Shown: piece by piece, positions 1 to 8,435 of the stretch
Layout of the letters: each line of letters starts with the position of its first letter
Numbering within the stretch: the stretch's first letter is position 1
DNA from: Actinoplanes sp. NBRC 103695
GTDB taxonomy: Bacteria > Actinomycetota > Actinomycetes > Mycobacteriales > Micromonosporaceae
Length of the DNA: 64,000 bases
Direction: 5' to 3'
NCBI RefSeq assembly: GCF_030269485.1
Contig: NZ_BSTL01000024.1
Location: forward strand, 84,626-148,625
The notes under the pieces: model-generated
Seen by the model: only the letters and a program-made list of their open reading frames with translations
The model's database searches: none
What the model was told of the DNA's origin: nothing
Position numbers and translations under genes: made by a program

Positions 1-5
1 ATCAG

Positions 6-1196
6 ATGGCTGATGACCCCTCTGCTGCTCGGCGGGTGCTGGAAGAGGCCTACGCGGCTGGGCAGTGGCGGCTGGGGGACGCTGATCCGCTCATGCTGGA
101 GATCTCCTTCGATCTGGGGGTGGTCGCTGAGGAGCTTGGCAATCGGCATGAGGCCCGTAAGGCGCTCGGGCGGGTTGTCGAACTCGGGAAGCCTGTGCTG
201 GGGGACGGTCACTGGGCCGTCTTGAAGGCTCGGGCCTACCTCGCGGGCAATCATGGAGCGATCGCGCACTCCGCGCCTGTGCCGGAGATGGCTCCGGAGG
301 TCGCGCCGCAGCGGGACATCGCGTCCTTGGCCGCGCCCCGGGAAGTCAGTGCTGAGCCGATCATTCCTCGGCAGGGTGGGACTCCGCTGGTTCGGCGGGT
401 GCCGGGAGCGCAGACTCCGCCGTTGCCTGAGGAGTATCCGCAGGCGTCACTCAAGCGGGAGGCGCCCGTCAGCCAGGCGCCGATGCAGACTGGCTGGCCG
501 GTGGAGAGAGGGCCGGTGGAGAGCGCGCCGGTGGAAACCGCGCCGGTAGAAACCGCGCCGGTGGAAAGCGCGCAGCAAGGCGGTGGCTGGCCCGCGCAGA
601 CCGGACCCACGGCGAACGGGCCGGCTCAAGGTGGCGGCTGGCCGGGGACGCCCGAGCCCTATCGCCCGTTCGATGACCTCGCCGTTCATCGGCCCTTCGG
701 GGGCGGCGAGTCCCCACGGATAGCAGCCGGCAAGACCGAGGCACCCGCGGCGCCCGTGTCCGCGTACTCGAGGAAGGGGCCGGCGATCTTTGCGGCTGTG
801 GCCGCGGTCCTGGCCGTGAGTCTCGCGGTGATCGCGCTGGTCTTCGTGCTGGCCGACCGTGGTGACAAAGATGACGGTAAAGATTCAGATGTGCCAACTC
901 TTGGGGGAGGCCCGGCGCCGGCCGGAGTGCAGGTGCGCGACTACGGGACGTCCGTCGAGATCACCTGGACAGACCCGAGTGACGGGAAGACATCCACGCT
1001 GATCACTGGCGGACACCCGGGGGAGGTACTCAAGCCGATGGGCGAGGTCGGGCCTGGGCAAACACGGTTTGAGCTGCGCGGACTCAATGATCAACTGGAT
1101 TACTGCTTTGCCGTCGTGGCGGTCTACGGGGTCAATTCCTTCTCCCCGAGCGAGCAGTCCTGCACCAGCAGGCCTGAGCCCGGGAAGACCGGCTGA
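6..1196 (+). CDS. TPR-like, proline-rich, single-pass membrane protein with C-terminal fibronectin III domain
   Basis: The first roughly 80 residues look like helical TPR repeats (LGVVAEELGNRHEARKALG). They are followed by a Pro/Ala/Glu-rich stretch to about residue 255 and one strongly hydrophobic helix at about 259-281. The last 95 residues form a fibronectin-III-like domain (VEITWTDPSDG and a late CFAVVAV strand). Predicted topology is a cytoplasmic TPR and linker with the FnIII domain outside. The ATG at 6 is only five bases from the window edge and the frame is open upstream, so the true N-terminus may lie outside. It sits just upstream of an operon encoding another FnIII protein, so a cell-envelope role is plausible. 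No enzymatic motif is visible and the function is unknown. Confidence 0.75.
   Translation: MADDPSAARRVLEEAYAAGQWRLGDADPLMLEISFDLGVVAEELGNRHEARKALGRVVELGKPVLGDGHWAVLKARAYLAGNHGAIAHSAPVPEMAPEVAPQRDIASLAAPREVSAEPIIPRQGGTPLVRRVPGAQTPPLPEEYPQASLKREAPVSQAPMQTGWPVERGPVESAPVETAPVETAPVESAQQGGGWPAQTGPTANGPAQGGGWPGTPEPYRPFDDLAVHRPFGGGESPRIAAGKTEAPAAPVSAYSRKGPAIFAAVAAVLAVSLAVIALVFVLADRGDKDDGKDSDVPTLGGGPAPAGVQVRDYGTSVEITWTDPSDGKTSTLITGGHPGEVLKPMGEVGPGQTRFELRGLNDQLDYCFAVVAVYGVNSFSPSEQSCTSRPEPGKTG
498..572 (+). repeat. Five in-frame 15-bp tandem repeats
   Basis: Five consecutive 15-bp units begin CCGGTGGA or CCGGTAGA and encode a repeated Pro-Val-Glu-(Ser/Thr)-Ala pentapeptide inside the proline-rich linker of the first gene. 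The units differ by a few substitutions, so this is a short minisatellite that could vary in copy number without breaking the frame. Confidence 0.8.
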
Positions 1197-1267
1197 TGAT
1201 CACGCTTAGCGATCATGGTTATCCACAGGCGTGATTCGCCGGGTGTCCGCAACAGTCGATCCACCCC

Positions 1268-1303
1268 TATGATGGCCCCCGTTCCGGACGCTCTACGGGG
1301 AGG
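1268..1303 (+). promoter_or_regulatory. Candidate -10 box and ribosome binding site of the FnIII operon
   Basis: A TATGAT hexamer lies at 1268-1273, and a GGGGAGG Shine-Dalgarno sequence at 1297-1303 precedes the GTG at 1315 by 11 bases. No convincing -35 box is visible. The preceding gap (1197-1267) contains only a weak ATGATC/GATCAT inverted repeat after the first gene's stop. Confidence 0.35.
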
Positions 1304-1314
1304 ACGCGCAGGCT

Positions 1315-3918
1315 GTGACCACATCGAAGGCCCCGTGGCGTACGCGTGGCGGTCTCGTCACGATCGGTACAGTCCTCACTCTCGTGACGGGGCTGGGGCT
1401 GACCGTGCTCGGGCTCGGCGCCGCCGACCAGGCCGTCGCCAGTTTCGACGCCGCCTCCTGGGTGTGGAGCAAGGGCAAGGGTGAGGTCGCGCGGGTCAAC
1501 GGGGTGACCGCCAAGGTGGACACCCGGGTCGACGTGCCGACGGCCCGTGGCCACACGATGCAGATCTCGCAGAACGACCGGTTCGTGATCTACCGGGACG
1601 TCAACTCCGGCGTGATCAGCTCGATGGACCTGACCTCGTTGAAGGTGTTCGCGACCACTCCTACCAATTCGGGGCTCGGGGTCCGCGTCGCGCTGCACGA
1701 GGACGCGGCCTTCGTGGTCGACGCCGTGCGTGGTGTGGTGCGGCAGCTCGACCCGCGCTACCTGACGCCGATCGGGCAACCTCTGAACTATCCGCCGGGC
1801 ATCACCGGCGGGGTCTTCGACGGCAAGGGGCGGCTGTGGATCGGCGTCCCCAGTCAGGGGACCGTGTCGGCGATCACCGCCGCGCCGATCGCCTCCGACT
1901 CGCCTCAGGGCGGGGGAGCGGCCGGGGCCGCGGGGCCGACGCAGGTGGCCACGACCTCGGTGGCGCCGCCCAGCCATGACCTGGCGCTCTCCACGCTGGA
2001 GGACGGCGTGGCGGTGCTCAACCGGACGACGAACGCGCTGACCACCGTGCGCGGCGAGCAGAAGAAGACGACGCAGCTGCCGCTGGCGGGGCCGGGCACC
2101 GTGGCCCCGCAGACGTGGGGGCTGTCGATCCCGGTGACCGTGCCGGACGCGCGGCAGGTCTACACCGTGCGCGACGGCAAGCCGGGGCCGAGCTTCCAGG
2201 TGCCGGGTGACGGGCCGCAGCTGCAGGCCGCGGTCGCGTGGGAGGGCTTCTTCTACGTCGCCGAGGAGGACACTGGCAAGGTTCACGTGTTCGACTCGCA
2301 GGGCCGCGAGCAGAAGAGCATCGACGTGCCGAACCCGGGCGGGCCGCTGGAGCTCGAGGTGCGCGAGAACTACCTGTTCATCAACGCGCCGGGCGCCTCG
2401 ACCGCGCGGGTGGTCGACAACGCGCACCGGGTGCGGACCGTCGACAAGTACGCCGACGACGTGCTCGGCGGCGACACCCCGCCGCTGCCGGACTCACCCC
2501 CGCCGCCGCCGAAGCCGAAGAAGCCCGAGGTCGCCAAGCCGGGTGCGCCGCGCAACGTGCGGGCGGCCGCCGGCAACGCCGAGGTCCGGGTCTCCTGGCA
2601 GTCGGCGAACCCGAACGGCGCGCCGATCACCCGCTACGTGGTCACCGGCGACGGCAAATCCTTCCAGGTGGGGGCCAACCAGCGGTCGGTGAACGTCACG
2701 GGGCTGGTCAACGGGCAGACGTACCGGTTCGAGGTGCACGCGGTCAACAAGAAGGGCGACGGGCCCTCCAAGAGCAGCAACCCGGTGAAGCCGACCGCCG
2801 AGGTGCCGGACGCGCCGACCGCCGCGACGGCGCAGGCCAAGGCGGACGGCTCGGTCGTCGTGTCGTGGCCGCCGGCCAACGGGCAGGGCCTGGAGATCAA
2901 GCGGTACTCGGTGACCGCGATCTCCGAGGGCGGCAGCGCTCCGGCCGGCGAGGCCGACGGGGCGGAACTGGCCATCAAGGCCGGTGAGCTCGAGTACGGC
3001 AAGCAGTACGCGTTCACCGTGGTCGCGATCAACGAGCGGGGCGCCGGATCCAAGGCGTCGCCGGTGAGCAACAGCGTGGTGCCGTTCGCGAAGCCGGAGA
3101 AGCCGGGGAACGTGGACGCGGCCACGGTCGGCGGCAAGAAGGGCGCGATCAAGGCGTCCTGGTCGCCGTCGGCGGAGAACGGCCGGCCGATCACCAAGTA
3201 CGTGGTCACCGCCGGCGGCCGCTCGGTCGACGTCACCGGCGGCAACACCGTCACCATGGACGGGTTCGCCGACGGTCAGACCGTCAAGGTCGAGGTGCGC
3301 GCGGTCAACGAGGCGGGGGAGAGCGAGCCGGGCACCGCGACCGCCCGGACCGTGGCGATGCCGAAGGTGACCATCACCGGCGGGTCGTCGACGTTCAACA
3401 CCGGCACCATCACCTTCAGCGTGGACGCGGGCGGCGGCACGGCGTCCTGCACGGTGAAGGCGACCGGCGCCGGGTCGGCCGACGGCAGCTGCTCCAGCCT
3501 CAAGGTGACCGGGCTCAAGCCGAGCACCACCTACGAGTTCACCGTCCGGGCCCGCAACGCGGCCGGCTACGTCGACGCGAAGCGCGACATCGAGACCGAG
3601 GACCTCCTCGGCACCGCCACCTGCAACAACGGCGAGAACGGCGAGACCGCCACCTACTGCGACAAGGACCGGGACGGCCGCAACGGCAACGAGATCTTCT
3701 CGGTCACCCGGCAGGACGACAGCAAGCAGACCGGCTGGGCCAGGCCCGGCACCCGGCTCAAGGCGCTCTGCAAGAAGTCCGGCGAGTCGGTGTACGCCTA
3801 CATCTACAACCACGACAAGCGCAGCACCTGGTGGGTCAAGATCAACTCGGGTTACATCCCGTGGGCGTGGATCAACCTCGACGGCGGCGACGACATCAAC
3901 GACTTGCCCACCTGCTAG
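1315..3918 (+). CDS. Secreted or membrane-anchored beta-propeller protein with four fibronectin III domains
   Basis: GTG start with a GGGGAGG ribosome binding site. Residues 13-36 form an uncleaved or cleavable hydrophobic N-terminal segment. Residues about 40-390 look like a six- or seven-bladed propeller (repeated short hydrophobic strands such as DRFVIYRDV). From about 407 there are FnIII domains in series, each starting with a Pro-Xaa-Ala-Pro type junction and an SW strand (VRVSWQSA, VVVSWPPA, IKASWSPS). A fourth, Cys-containing domain follows, and the last 95 residues are Cys- and Trp-rich and SH3-like (WWVKINSGYIPWAWI). It is the first gene of a close-packed operon with MoxR, DUF58 and transglutaminase-like genes, an arrangement common in actinobacteria. 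The specific ligand is unknown. Confidence 0.85.
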   Translation: MTTSKAPWRTRGGLVTIGTVLTLVTGLGLTVLGLGAADQAVASFDAASWVWSKGKGEVARVNGVTAKVDTRVDVPTARGHTMQISQNDRFVIYRDVNSGVISSMDLTSLKVFATTPTNSGLGVRVALHEDAAFVVDAVRGVVRQLDPRYLTPIGQPLNYPPGITGGVFDGKGRLWIGVPSQGTVSAITAAPIASDSPQGGGAAGAAGPTQVATTSVAPPSHDLALSTLEDGVAVLNRTTNALTTVRGEQKKTTQLPLAGPGTVAPQTWGLSIPVTVPDARQVYTVRDGKPGPSFQVPGDGPQLQAAVAWEGFFYVAEEDTGKVHVFDSQGREQKSIDVPNPGGPLELEVRENYLFINAPGASTARVVDNAHRVRTVDKYADDVLGGDTPPLPDSPPPPPKPKKPEVAKPGAPRNVRAAAGNAEVRVSWQSANPNGAPITRYVVTGDGKSFQVGANQRSVNVTGLVNGQTYRFEVHAVNKKGDGPSKSSNPVKPTAEVPDAPTAATAQAKADGSVVVSWPPANGQGLEIKRYSVTAISEGGSAPAGEADGAELAIKAGELEYGKQYAFTVVAINERGAGSKASPVSNSVVPFAKPEKPGNVDAATVGGKKGAIKASWSPSAENGRPITKYVVTAGGRSVDVTGGNTVTMDGFADGQTVKVEVRAVNEAGESEPGTATARTVAMPKVTITGGSSTFNTGTITFSVDAGGGTASCTVKATGAGSADGSCSSLKVTGLKPSTTYEFTVRARNAAGYVDAKRDIETEDLLGTATCNNGENGETATYCDKDRDGRNGNEIFSVTRQDDSKQTGWARPGTRLKALCKKSGESVYAYIYNHDKRSTWWVKINSGYIPWAWINLDGGDDINDLPTC

Positions 3919-3932
3919 GCGGTACGCACCAC

Positions 3933-4913
3933 ATGACCACAGAACCGTTGCCGCCTCAGCACATCCAGGGCTTCGCCCAGGTCGCCGCGCAGCTCGCGGA
4001 GCGGATCGGCTCAATCGTGCTGGGCAAGCCGGAGGTCGTCCGGCTCGCCCTCACCGCGCTGTTCGCGCAGGGGCACGTCCTGCTCGAGGACGTGCCCGGC
4101 GTCGGCAAGACCACGCTCGCCCGGGCCCTGTCGGCCAGCGTGCGGGGCCAGTGGCGGCGCATCCAGTTCACGCCCGACCTGCTGCCCTCCGACGTGTCCG
4201 GCGTGACGATCTTCAACCAGGCCAGCCGCGGCTTCGAGTTCCACCCGGGCCCGGTGTTCGCCAACATCGTCATCGCCGACGAGATCAACCGGGCCTCGCC
4301 CAAGACCCAGTCCGCGCTGCTCGAGGTGATGGAGGAGCGGCGGGTCACCGTCGACGGCGTGCCGCACCCGGTGCCGCAGCCGTTCCTGGTGGTGGCCACC
4401 CAGAACCCGGTCGAGATGGACGGCACCTACCGGCTGCCCGAGGCACAGCTCGACCGGTTCCTGGTCAAGCTGTCCGTCGGCTACCCGGACGAGGACGTCG
4501 AGGTCGAGGTGCTGCGCGGGGCGGCGAACCGCTCGACGGACACCCTTGAGGCGGTCACCGACACGGCCACCGTCGGCGAGATGGTGCGGATGGCGCTGCG
4601 GGTGCACATCGCCGACCCGCTGTACATCTACGCCGTCCGGCTGGCCGCCGCCACCCGCAACCACCCGCAGGTCCGGGTCGGCGTCAGCCCCCGTGGCGTG
4701 ATCGCGCTGACCCGTGCCGCGTGCGCCTACGCCCTGATCAGCGGGCGCGGCTACGTGCTGCCGGAAGACCTGAAGGCGCTCGTCGAGCCGGTCTTCGCGC
4801 ACCGCGTCCTGCTGTCACCGGACGCGCAGCTGCGTGGCGTCACCGCGGCGGAGGTGCTGAACGACGCGATCAAGTCGGTGCCCGTGCCGCTGCCCGACAA
4901 CCAGCGCGTATGA
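3933..4913 (+). CDS. MoxR-type AAA+ ATPase
   Basis: A 326-residue AAA+ protein. Walker A is GVGKTT at residues 56-61, Walker B is IADEIN with Asp116/Glu117, followed by the MoxR signature RASPKTQSALLEVMEE, sensor 1 ATQNPVE and the C-terminal lid. I chose the ATG at 3933, 14 bases after the upstream stop, because an upstream extension would overlap the FnIII gene. It overlaps the DUF58 gene by ATGA, so the two are translationally coupled. MoxR ATPases act as chaperone-like motors that assemble or activate partner proteins, and MoxR-DUF58-transglutaminase is a conserved trio. The substrate here is unknown. Confidence 0.95.
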   Translation: MTTEPLPPQHIQGFAQVAAQLAERIGSIVLGKPEVVRLALTALFAQGHVLLEDVPGVGKTTLARALSASVRGQWRRIQFTPDLLPSDVSGVTIFNQASRGFEFHPGPVFANIVIADEINRASPKTQSALLEVMEERRVTVDGVPHPVPQPFLVVATQNPVEMDGTYRLPEAQLDRFLVKLSVGYPDEDVEVEVLRGAANRSTDTLEAVTDTATVGEMVRMALRVHIADPLYIYAVRLAAATRNHPQVRVGVSPRGVIALTRAACAYALISGRGYVLPEDLKALVEPVFAHRVLLSPDAQLRGVTAAEVLNDAIKSVPVPLPDNQRV

Positions 4914-6031
4914 GAGGCGTCACCGCCCGCGGCTACGGCGTCGCCGCCGCGGCGGTCGTGCTGCTCCTGGCCGGGTTCCGGTTCGGGTACCCGGACCTGG
5001 TCGTGATCGGCGTGGCCGCGGTGCTGGCCGCCGCGATGGCGGTCGTCTTCGCGCTGTGGCGTCCCACCCTCAAGGTCGACCGGCACGCCGACCCGGACCG
5101 GGTGGCCCGCGGCGACCCGGCGACCATGAACCTGACCGTGCACAACGCCAGCCGGTTCCGGGCGGCCAGCCTGGTCGCGGTCGACCGCTGCGGCGGCCGT
5201 GACGTGCCGGTTCCGCTGCTGCGGCTGCGTCCCGGCAAGGACACCACCGAGACGTACGCGGTCCCCACCGAACGCCGCGGTGTCGTGCCGGTCGGCCCGC
5301 TGCAGGTACGGCGCTCCGACCCGCTGGGACTGATCGAGCTGGCCCGCGGCTACGGCGGGACCACGACCGTCTGGGTGCATCCGCGCATCCACCTGCTGCG
5401 GGCGGTGCCGGCCGGCCTGTCGCGCAGCCTCGACGGCCGGATCGACAAGGTGCCGCACGGCACGATCACGTTCGACTCGCTGCGGGAGTACGTGGTCGGC
5501 GACGAGATGCGCCGGGTGCACTGGCGCAGCTCGGCGAAGGTGGGCGAGCTGATGGTGCGCGAGCAGCTCGACACCAGCGAGCCGACCATCGTGGTGCTGC
5601 TCGACGACCGCACCCAGGCGCACCCCGATCCCGAGACGTTCGAGTCGGCGTGCGAGGCGGCCGCATCGATCATCGCCGCCGCCGTCCGCGAGGACCTCAC
5701 GATCGGGCTGCACCTGGTCAGCCAGGAGAAGACCGGGCCCTACCTGGACGTGCTCACCGAGGTCGAGCTCGAGGACGGTGACCTCACGCCGAAGGTCCGC
5801 CACCTGCGCACCCAGCGGCTCGGCGACACGCTGGTCTTCCTCACCGGCCCCGGCGGCCGGCACGACCTGGGCGCGGTGGGCGCCCTGCGGGGCCCCTACC
5901 CGGTCGTCATCGCGGGGCTGTTCGGCGACCGCGACGCCGCCCCGGTCACCGCCGGTCACGGGATGATCGTCGTCGAGGCGGCCGACGGGCTCGAGTTCGC
6001 CGGCGCCTGGGACGGTGTCCGCGGATGGTGA
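4910..6031 (+). CDS. DUF58 domain membrane protein
   Basis: A 373-residue protein with two N-terminal transmembrane helices (about residues 8-27 and 30-47), an extracytoplasmic-like beta region, and the DUF58 signature VVGDEMRRVHWRSSAK at mid-protein. A vWA-like fold follows (TIVVLLDDR). The ATG at 4910 overlaps the MoxR stop (ATGA), and the 3' end overlaps the next start by 7 bases, so three genes are coupled. DUF58 proteins are regular partners of MoxR ATPases. The MIDAS-like residues suggest metal-dependent protein interaction. Biochemical function is not established. Confidence 0.92.
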   Translation: MRGVTARGYGVAAAAVVLLLAGFRFGYPDLVVIGVAAVLAAAMAVVFALWRPTLKVDRHADPDRVARGDPATMNLTVHNASRFRAASLVAVDRCGGRDVPVPLLRLRPGKDTTETYAVPTERRGVVPVGPLQVRRSDPLGLIELARGYGGTTTVWVHPRIHLLRAVPAGLSRSLDGRIDKVPHGTITFDSLREYVVGDEMRRVHWRSSAKVGELMVREQLDTSEPTIVVLLDDRTQAHPDPETFESACEAAASIIAAAVREDLTIGLHLVSQEKTGPYLDVLTEVELEDGDLTPKVRHLRTQRLGDTLVFLTGPGGRHDLGAVGALRGPYPVVIAGLFGDRDAAPVTAGHGMIVVEAADGLEFAGAWDGVRGW

Positions 6032-8256
6032 GGTGGCTGCGGGCTGCGGTCGTACCCCTCGTGCTCGTGCTCTTGATCTCGCTGTCCGGCCTGGTCCTGG
6101 GGCGGATCTACGCCGACGACCTGCTGCTGCGACTGGTCGCGGGTGCGGCGCTGGGCTCGGTCGCGGTCTCCGTCGGGGTGCGCCGGCTGCCGTCGTGGAC
6201 CGCCGCTCCGGCGTCCGTGTTGCTGCTCGCCGGTTACACGCTGTTCGCGCTGAACGTCGCCGCGGACCGTGCCGCGCTCACCGACCCGCTGCTGTCCATC
6301 GTCCGCGACTCCCTGGTCAACGGCATTCCGCGGCTGCTCACGGCCATGATCCCGGTGGAGGCGACGCCGGACACGGTGGTCGTGCCGATCGTCGCCGCCT
6401 GGCTCGCGGGGCTCGCCGGCGCCGAGGTCGCCCTGCGCGGCGGCCGGATCCTGCTCGGCTGCGTCCCGGCCGCGGCGCTCTACGCGGGCGCGCTCTACGT
6501 CGTCGGCCCCAACGCGTCGGCCGCGGGCTGGCCGTCGGTCGCCTTCGCCGGTCTGGTCGCGGCCGCACTGGCAAGTTCCCAACCCCTTGACGGTACGGGC
6601 GCAGCAGACGTGCCCGTTCCCACACGCGCGATCATGCGGGGGCGCGCGCTCGCCGGCGCGGCCGCCGGGCTGACGGTGGTGGTCGCGCTGGTGGCTCTGG
6701 CCGGGCCGTGGGTCGCGGGGCACGTCTCGGCGACCCCGGTCGACCCGCGCCGATACGTCCAGCCGCCGCAGGTGGACAGCCTGGACGAGAGCCCGCTCAA
6801 CCGGATCTCCGGCTGGGCACTGACCCCCGACGAACCTCTGCTCTCGGTCGAGTCGTCCACCGACAAGATCCGGCTGCGCCTGGCGGTGCTGTCCGACTAC
6901 GACGGGGCCACGTGGCGGGTCGGCGCCACCTACCGCAACGCGGGACGGGTGCTGCCGACGCAAGCCGCCCCGGCCGGCGCGACCGTCGACGAGGTCAAGC
7001 AGGAGATCACGGTGGACGGGCTGACCGGGCGGCTGCTGCCGGTCGTCCCGACGCCCAGCGAGGTCGAGGGCGCCCGGGTGGCGTACGACCCGGCCACCGG
7101 CACCCTGATCCGGCCGGAGGAGCTGCGGCCCGGCGTGCGCTACTCGGTGACCTCCGAACGGCCCACCGCCGACCTCAACCTGCTGCCCGAGGCGGATTCG
7201 CCGACCGGTGCCACGGTGGCCCGCTTCCTGGCCGTCGGCGCGAACGTCCCCGAGCCCATCCAGCGGCTCGCCGAACAGCTCCAGGAAGGCAACGGCGCCG
7301 CCTTCGACCGGGCCACCGCCATCGAGGAGTTCCTGGCCGAGCACTACCGCAAGGTCAGCGACGCGCCGAGCGGGCACGCCTACCCCAACCTGGAGTACTT
7401 CCTGTTCGGCCCGCGCGACCGCGGCGGACAGGTGGGTACCTCCGAGCAGTTCGCCGCGTCGTACGCCCTGCTGGCCCGGCTGACCGGCCTGCCCAGCCGG
7501 GTCGTGGTCGGCTTCGACGTGCCCGCCGGCGGCCGGGTCACCGCCGCGAACGCGCTGGCCTGGCCCGAGGTCCTCTTCGACGACCTGGGCTGGGTGGCGT
7601 TCGACCCGATGCCCAAGAGCAAGGACCCGCGCCCGGTCGAGGAGGACTTCACCCCGAAACCGACCACGCCGCCGCCCCCGCCGTCCGAGGCGCCGCCGCC
7701 CAGCGACGAGCCCAGCCAGTCGGCCGGCCCTGCGGTGCTCGCCGATCGCGGCGACGGCGGCCCGTCAACGGTGGTGCTGGCCGGTGGCGCGTCCGGGTCG
7801 GCGTTCCTGCTGCTGGCGGTGGCCGCGTTCGCGATCGTGACGTTGCGCCGGGGCCTGCGGCGCAAGCGTCTCACCGACGGGCCGCCGGACGAGCGCATCG
7901 CCGGGGCGTGGCTCGAGTTCACCGACGCGTTGCGGCTGGCCGGCAAGCCCGTACCCCAGCATCTGGCCGCCACCGAGGCGGCCGCGCACGCGGCAGTCGT
8001 CCCGCGCCCGATGCTGCGCCGCGCGGCCCCACCACCGCAACCGGCCGATCTGCCGGCCCTGGACGGCCTGGTCGACGGGATCAACACGACCGAGTTCGCG
8101 CCCGGCATGGCCGACGAGGCCCAGGCGCGACGGGCCGCCGACCAGGTGGTGGCCTACGCGGACGCGCTGCGGCAGGACCGCTCCTGGTGGCGGCGCGCCT
8201 GGTGGACGGTGCACCCGGGCCCGCTGCGCTGGCACCGCCGGCCGCGCGACGAGTAG
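6025..8256 (+). CDS. Transglutaminase-fold membrane protein (TgpA-like) with degenerate active site
   Basis: A 743-residue protein. About six to seven hydrophobic helices lie in residues 1-230, an external transglutaminase-like domain at about 250-545, a Pro-rich linker, one more helix at about 585-610 and a cytoplasmic tail containing a DUF4129-like segment (ERIAGAWLEFTDALRLAG). The core motif that normally reads GTCEQFA is GTSEQFA here (Ser473), and the normal HAWPEV is ALAWPEV (Leu511 in place of His). The Asp of FDP (Asp527) remains. The fold is clear, but the Cys-His pair needed for catalysis is missing, so I predict a binding or structural role. It is the last gene of the FnIII-MoxR-DUF58 operon. 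Confidence 0.9.
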   Translation: MVRWLRAAVVPLVLVLLISLSGLVLGRIYADDLLLRLVAGAALGSVAVSVGVRRLPSWTAAPASVLLLAGYTLFALNVAADRAALTDPLLSIVRDSLVNGIPRLLTAMIPVEATPDTVVVPIVAAWLAGLAGAEVALRGGRILLGCVPAAALYAGALYVVGPNASAAGWPSVAFAGLVAAALASSQPLDGTGAADVPVPTRAIMRGRALAGAAAGLTVVVALVALAGPWVAGHVSATPVDPRRYVQPPQVDSLDESPLNRISGWALTPDEPLLSVESSTDKIRLRLAVLSDYDGATWRVGATYRNAGRVLPTQAAPAGATVDEVKQEITVDGLTGRLLPVVPTPSEVEGARVAYDPATGTLIRPEELRPGVRYSVTSERPTADLNLLPEADSPTGATVARFLAVGANVPEPIQRLAEQLQEGNGAAFDRATAIEEFLAEHYRKVSDAPSGHAYPNLEYFLFGPRDRGGQVGTSEQFAASYALLARLTGLPSRVVVGFDVPAGGRVTAANALAWPEVLFDDLGWVAFDPMPKSKDPRPVEEDFTPKPTTPPPPPSEAPPPSDEPSQSAGPAVLADRGDGGPSTVVLAGGASGSAFLLLAVAAFAIVTLRRGLRRKRLTDGPPDERIAGAWLEFTDALRLAGKPVPQHLAATEAAAHAAVVPRPMLRRAAPPPQPADLPALDGLVDGINTTEFAPGMADEAQARRAADQVVAYADALRQDRSWWRRAWWTVHPGPLRWHRRPRDE

Positions 8257-8268
8257 AAGGGTGTCGGC

Positions 8269-8397
8269 TTACCGGCCGAGGTGCACGAACGACGCCCAGA
8301 GGCCCGGTTTGGCGGGGAAGCGCTGCAGTGGGGGTGCGGCGTTGAGGTGTTGCACGGCGTACGCGGCTTCGACGCCAGGCGCACACAGCGACCACAT
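8269..8397 (-). CDS. Possible small protein or gene-tail remnant (42 residues)
   Basis: A short reading frame encodes a peptide that ends FPAKPGLWASFVHLGR and has natural-looking amino-acid composition (VEAAYAVQHLNAAP). It runs antisense between the transglutaminase-like gene and the propeller gene. The frame is open further upstream without a clear start or ribosome binding site, so it may be the 3' tail of a lost gene. I do not recognise a family. Confidence 0.22.
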   Translation of the reverse strand: MWSLCAPGVEAAYAVQHLNAAPPLQRFPAKPGLWASFVHLGR

Positions 8398-8435
8398 CGC
8401 TGGTCCGGTGGGTGCACTGCGGGGACGATGACCCG

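Noticed and set aside
6025..8256. Calling the gene an active transglutaminase
   Set aside because: Both the catalytic Cys and His are replaced (Ser473, Leu511).
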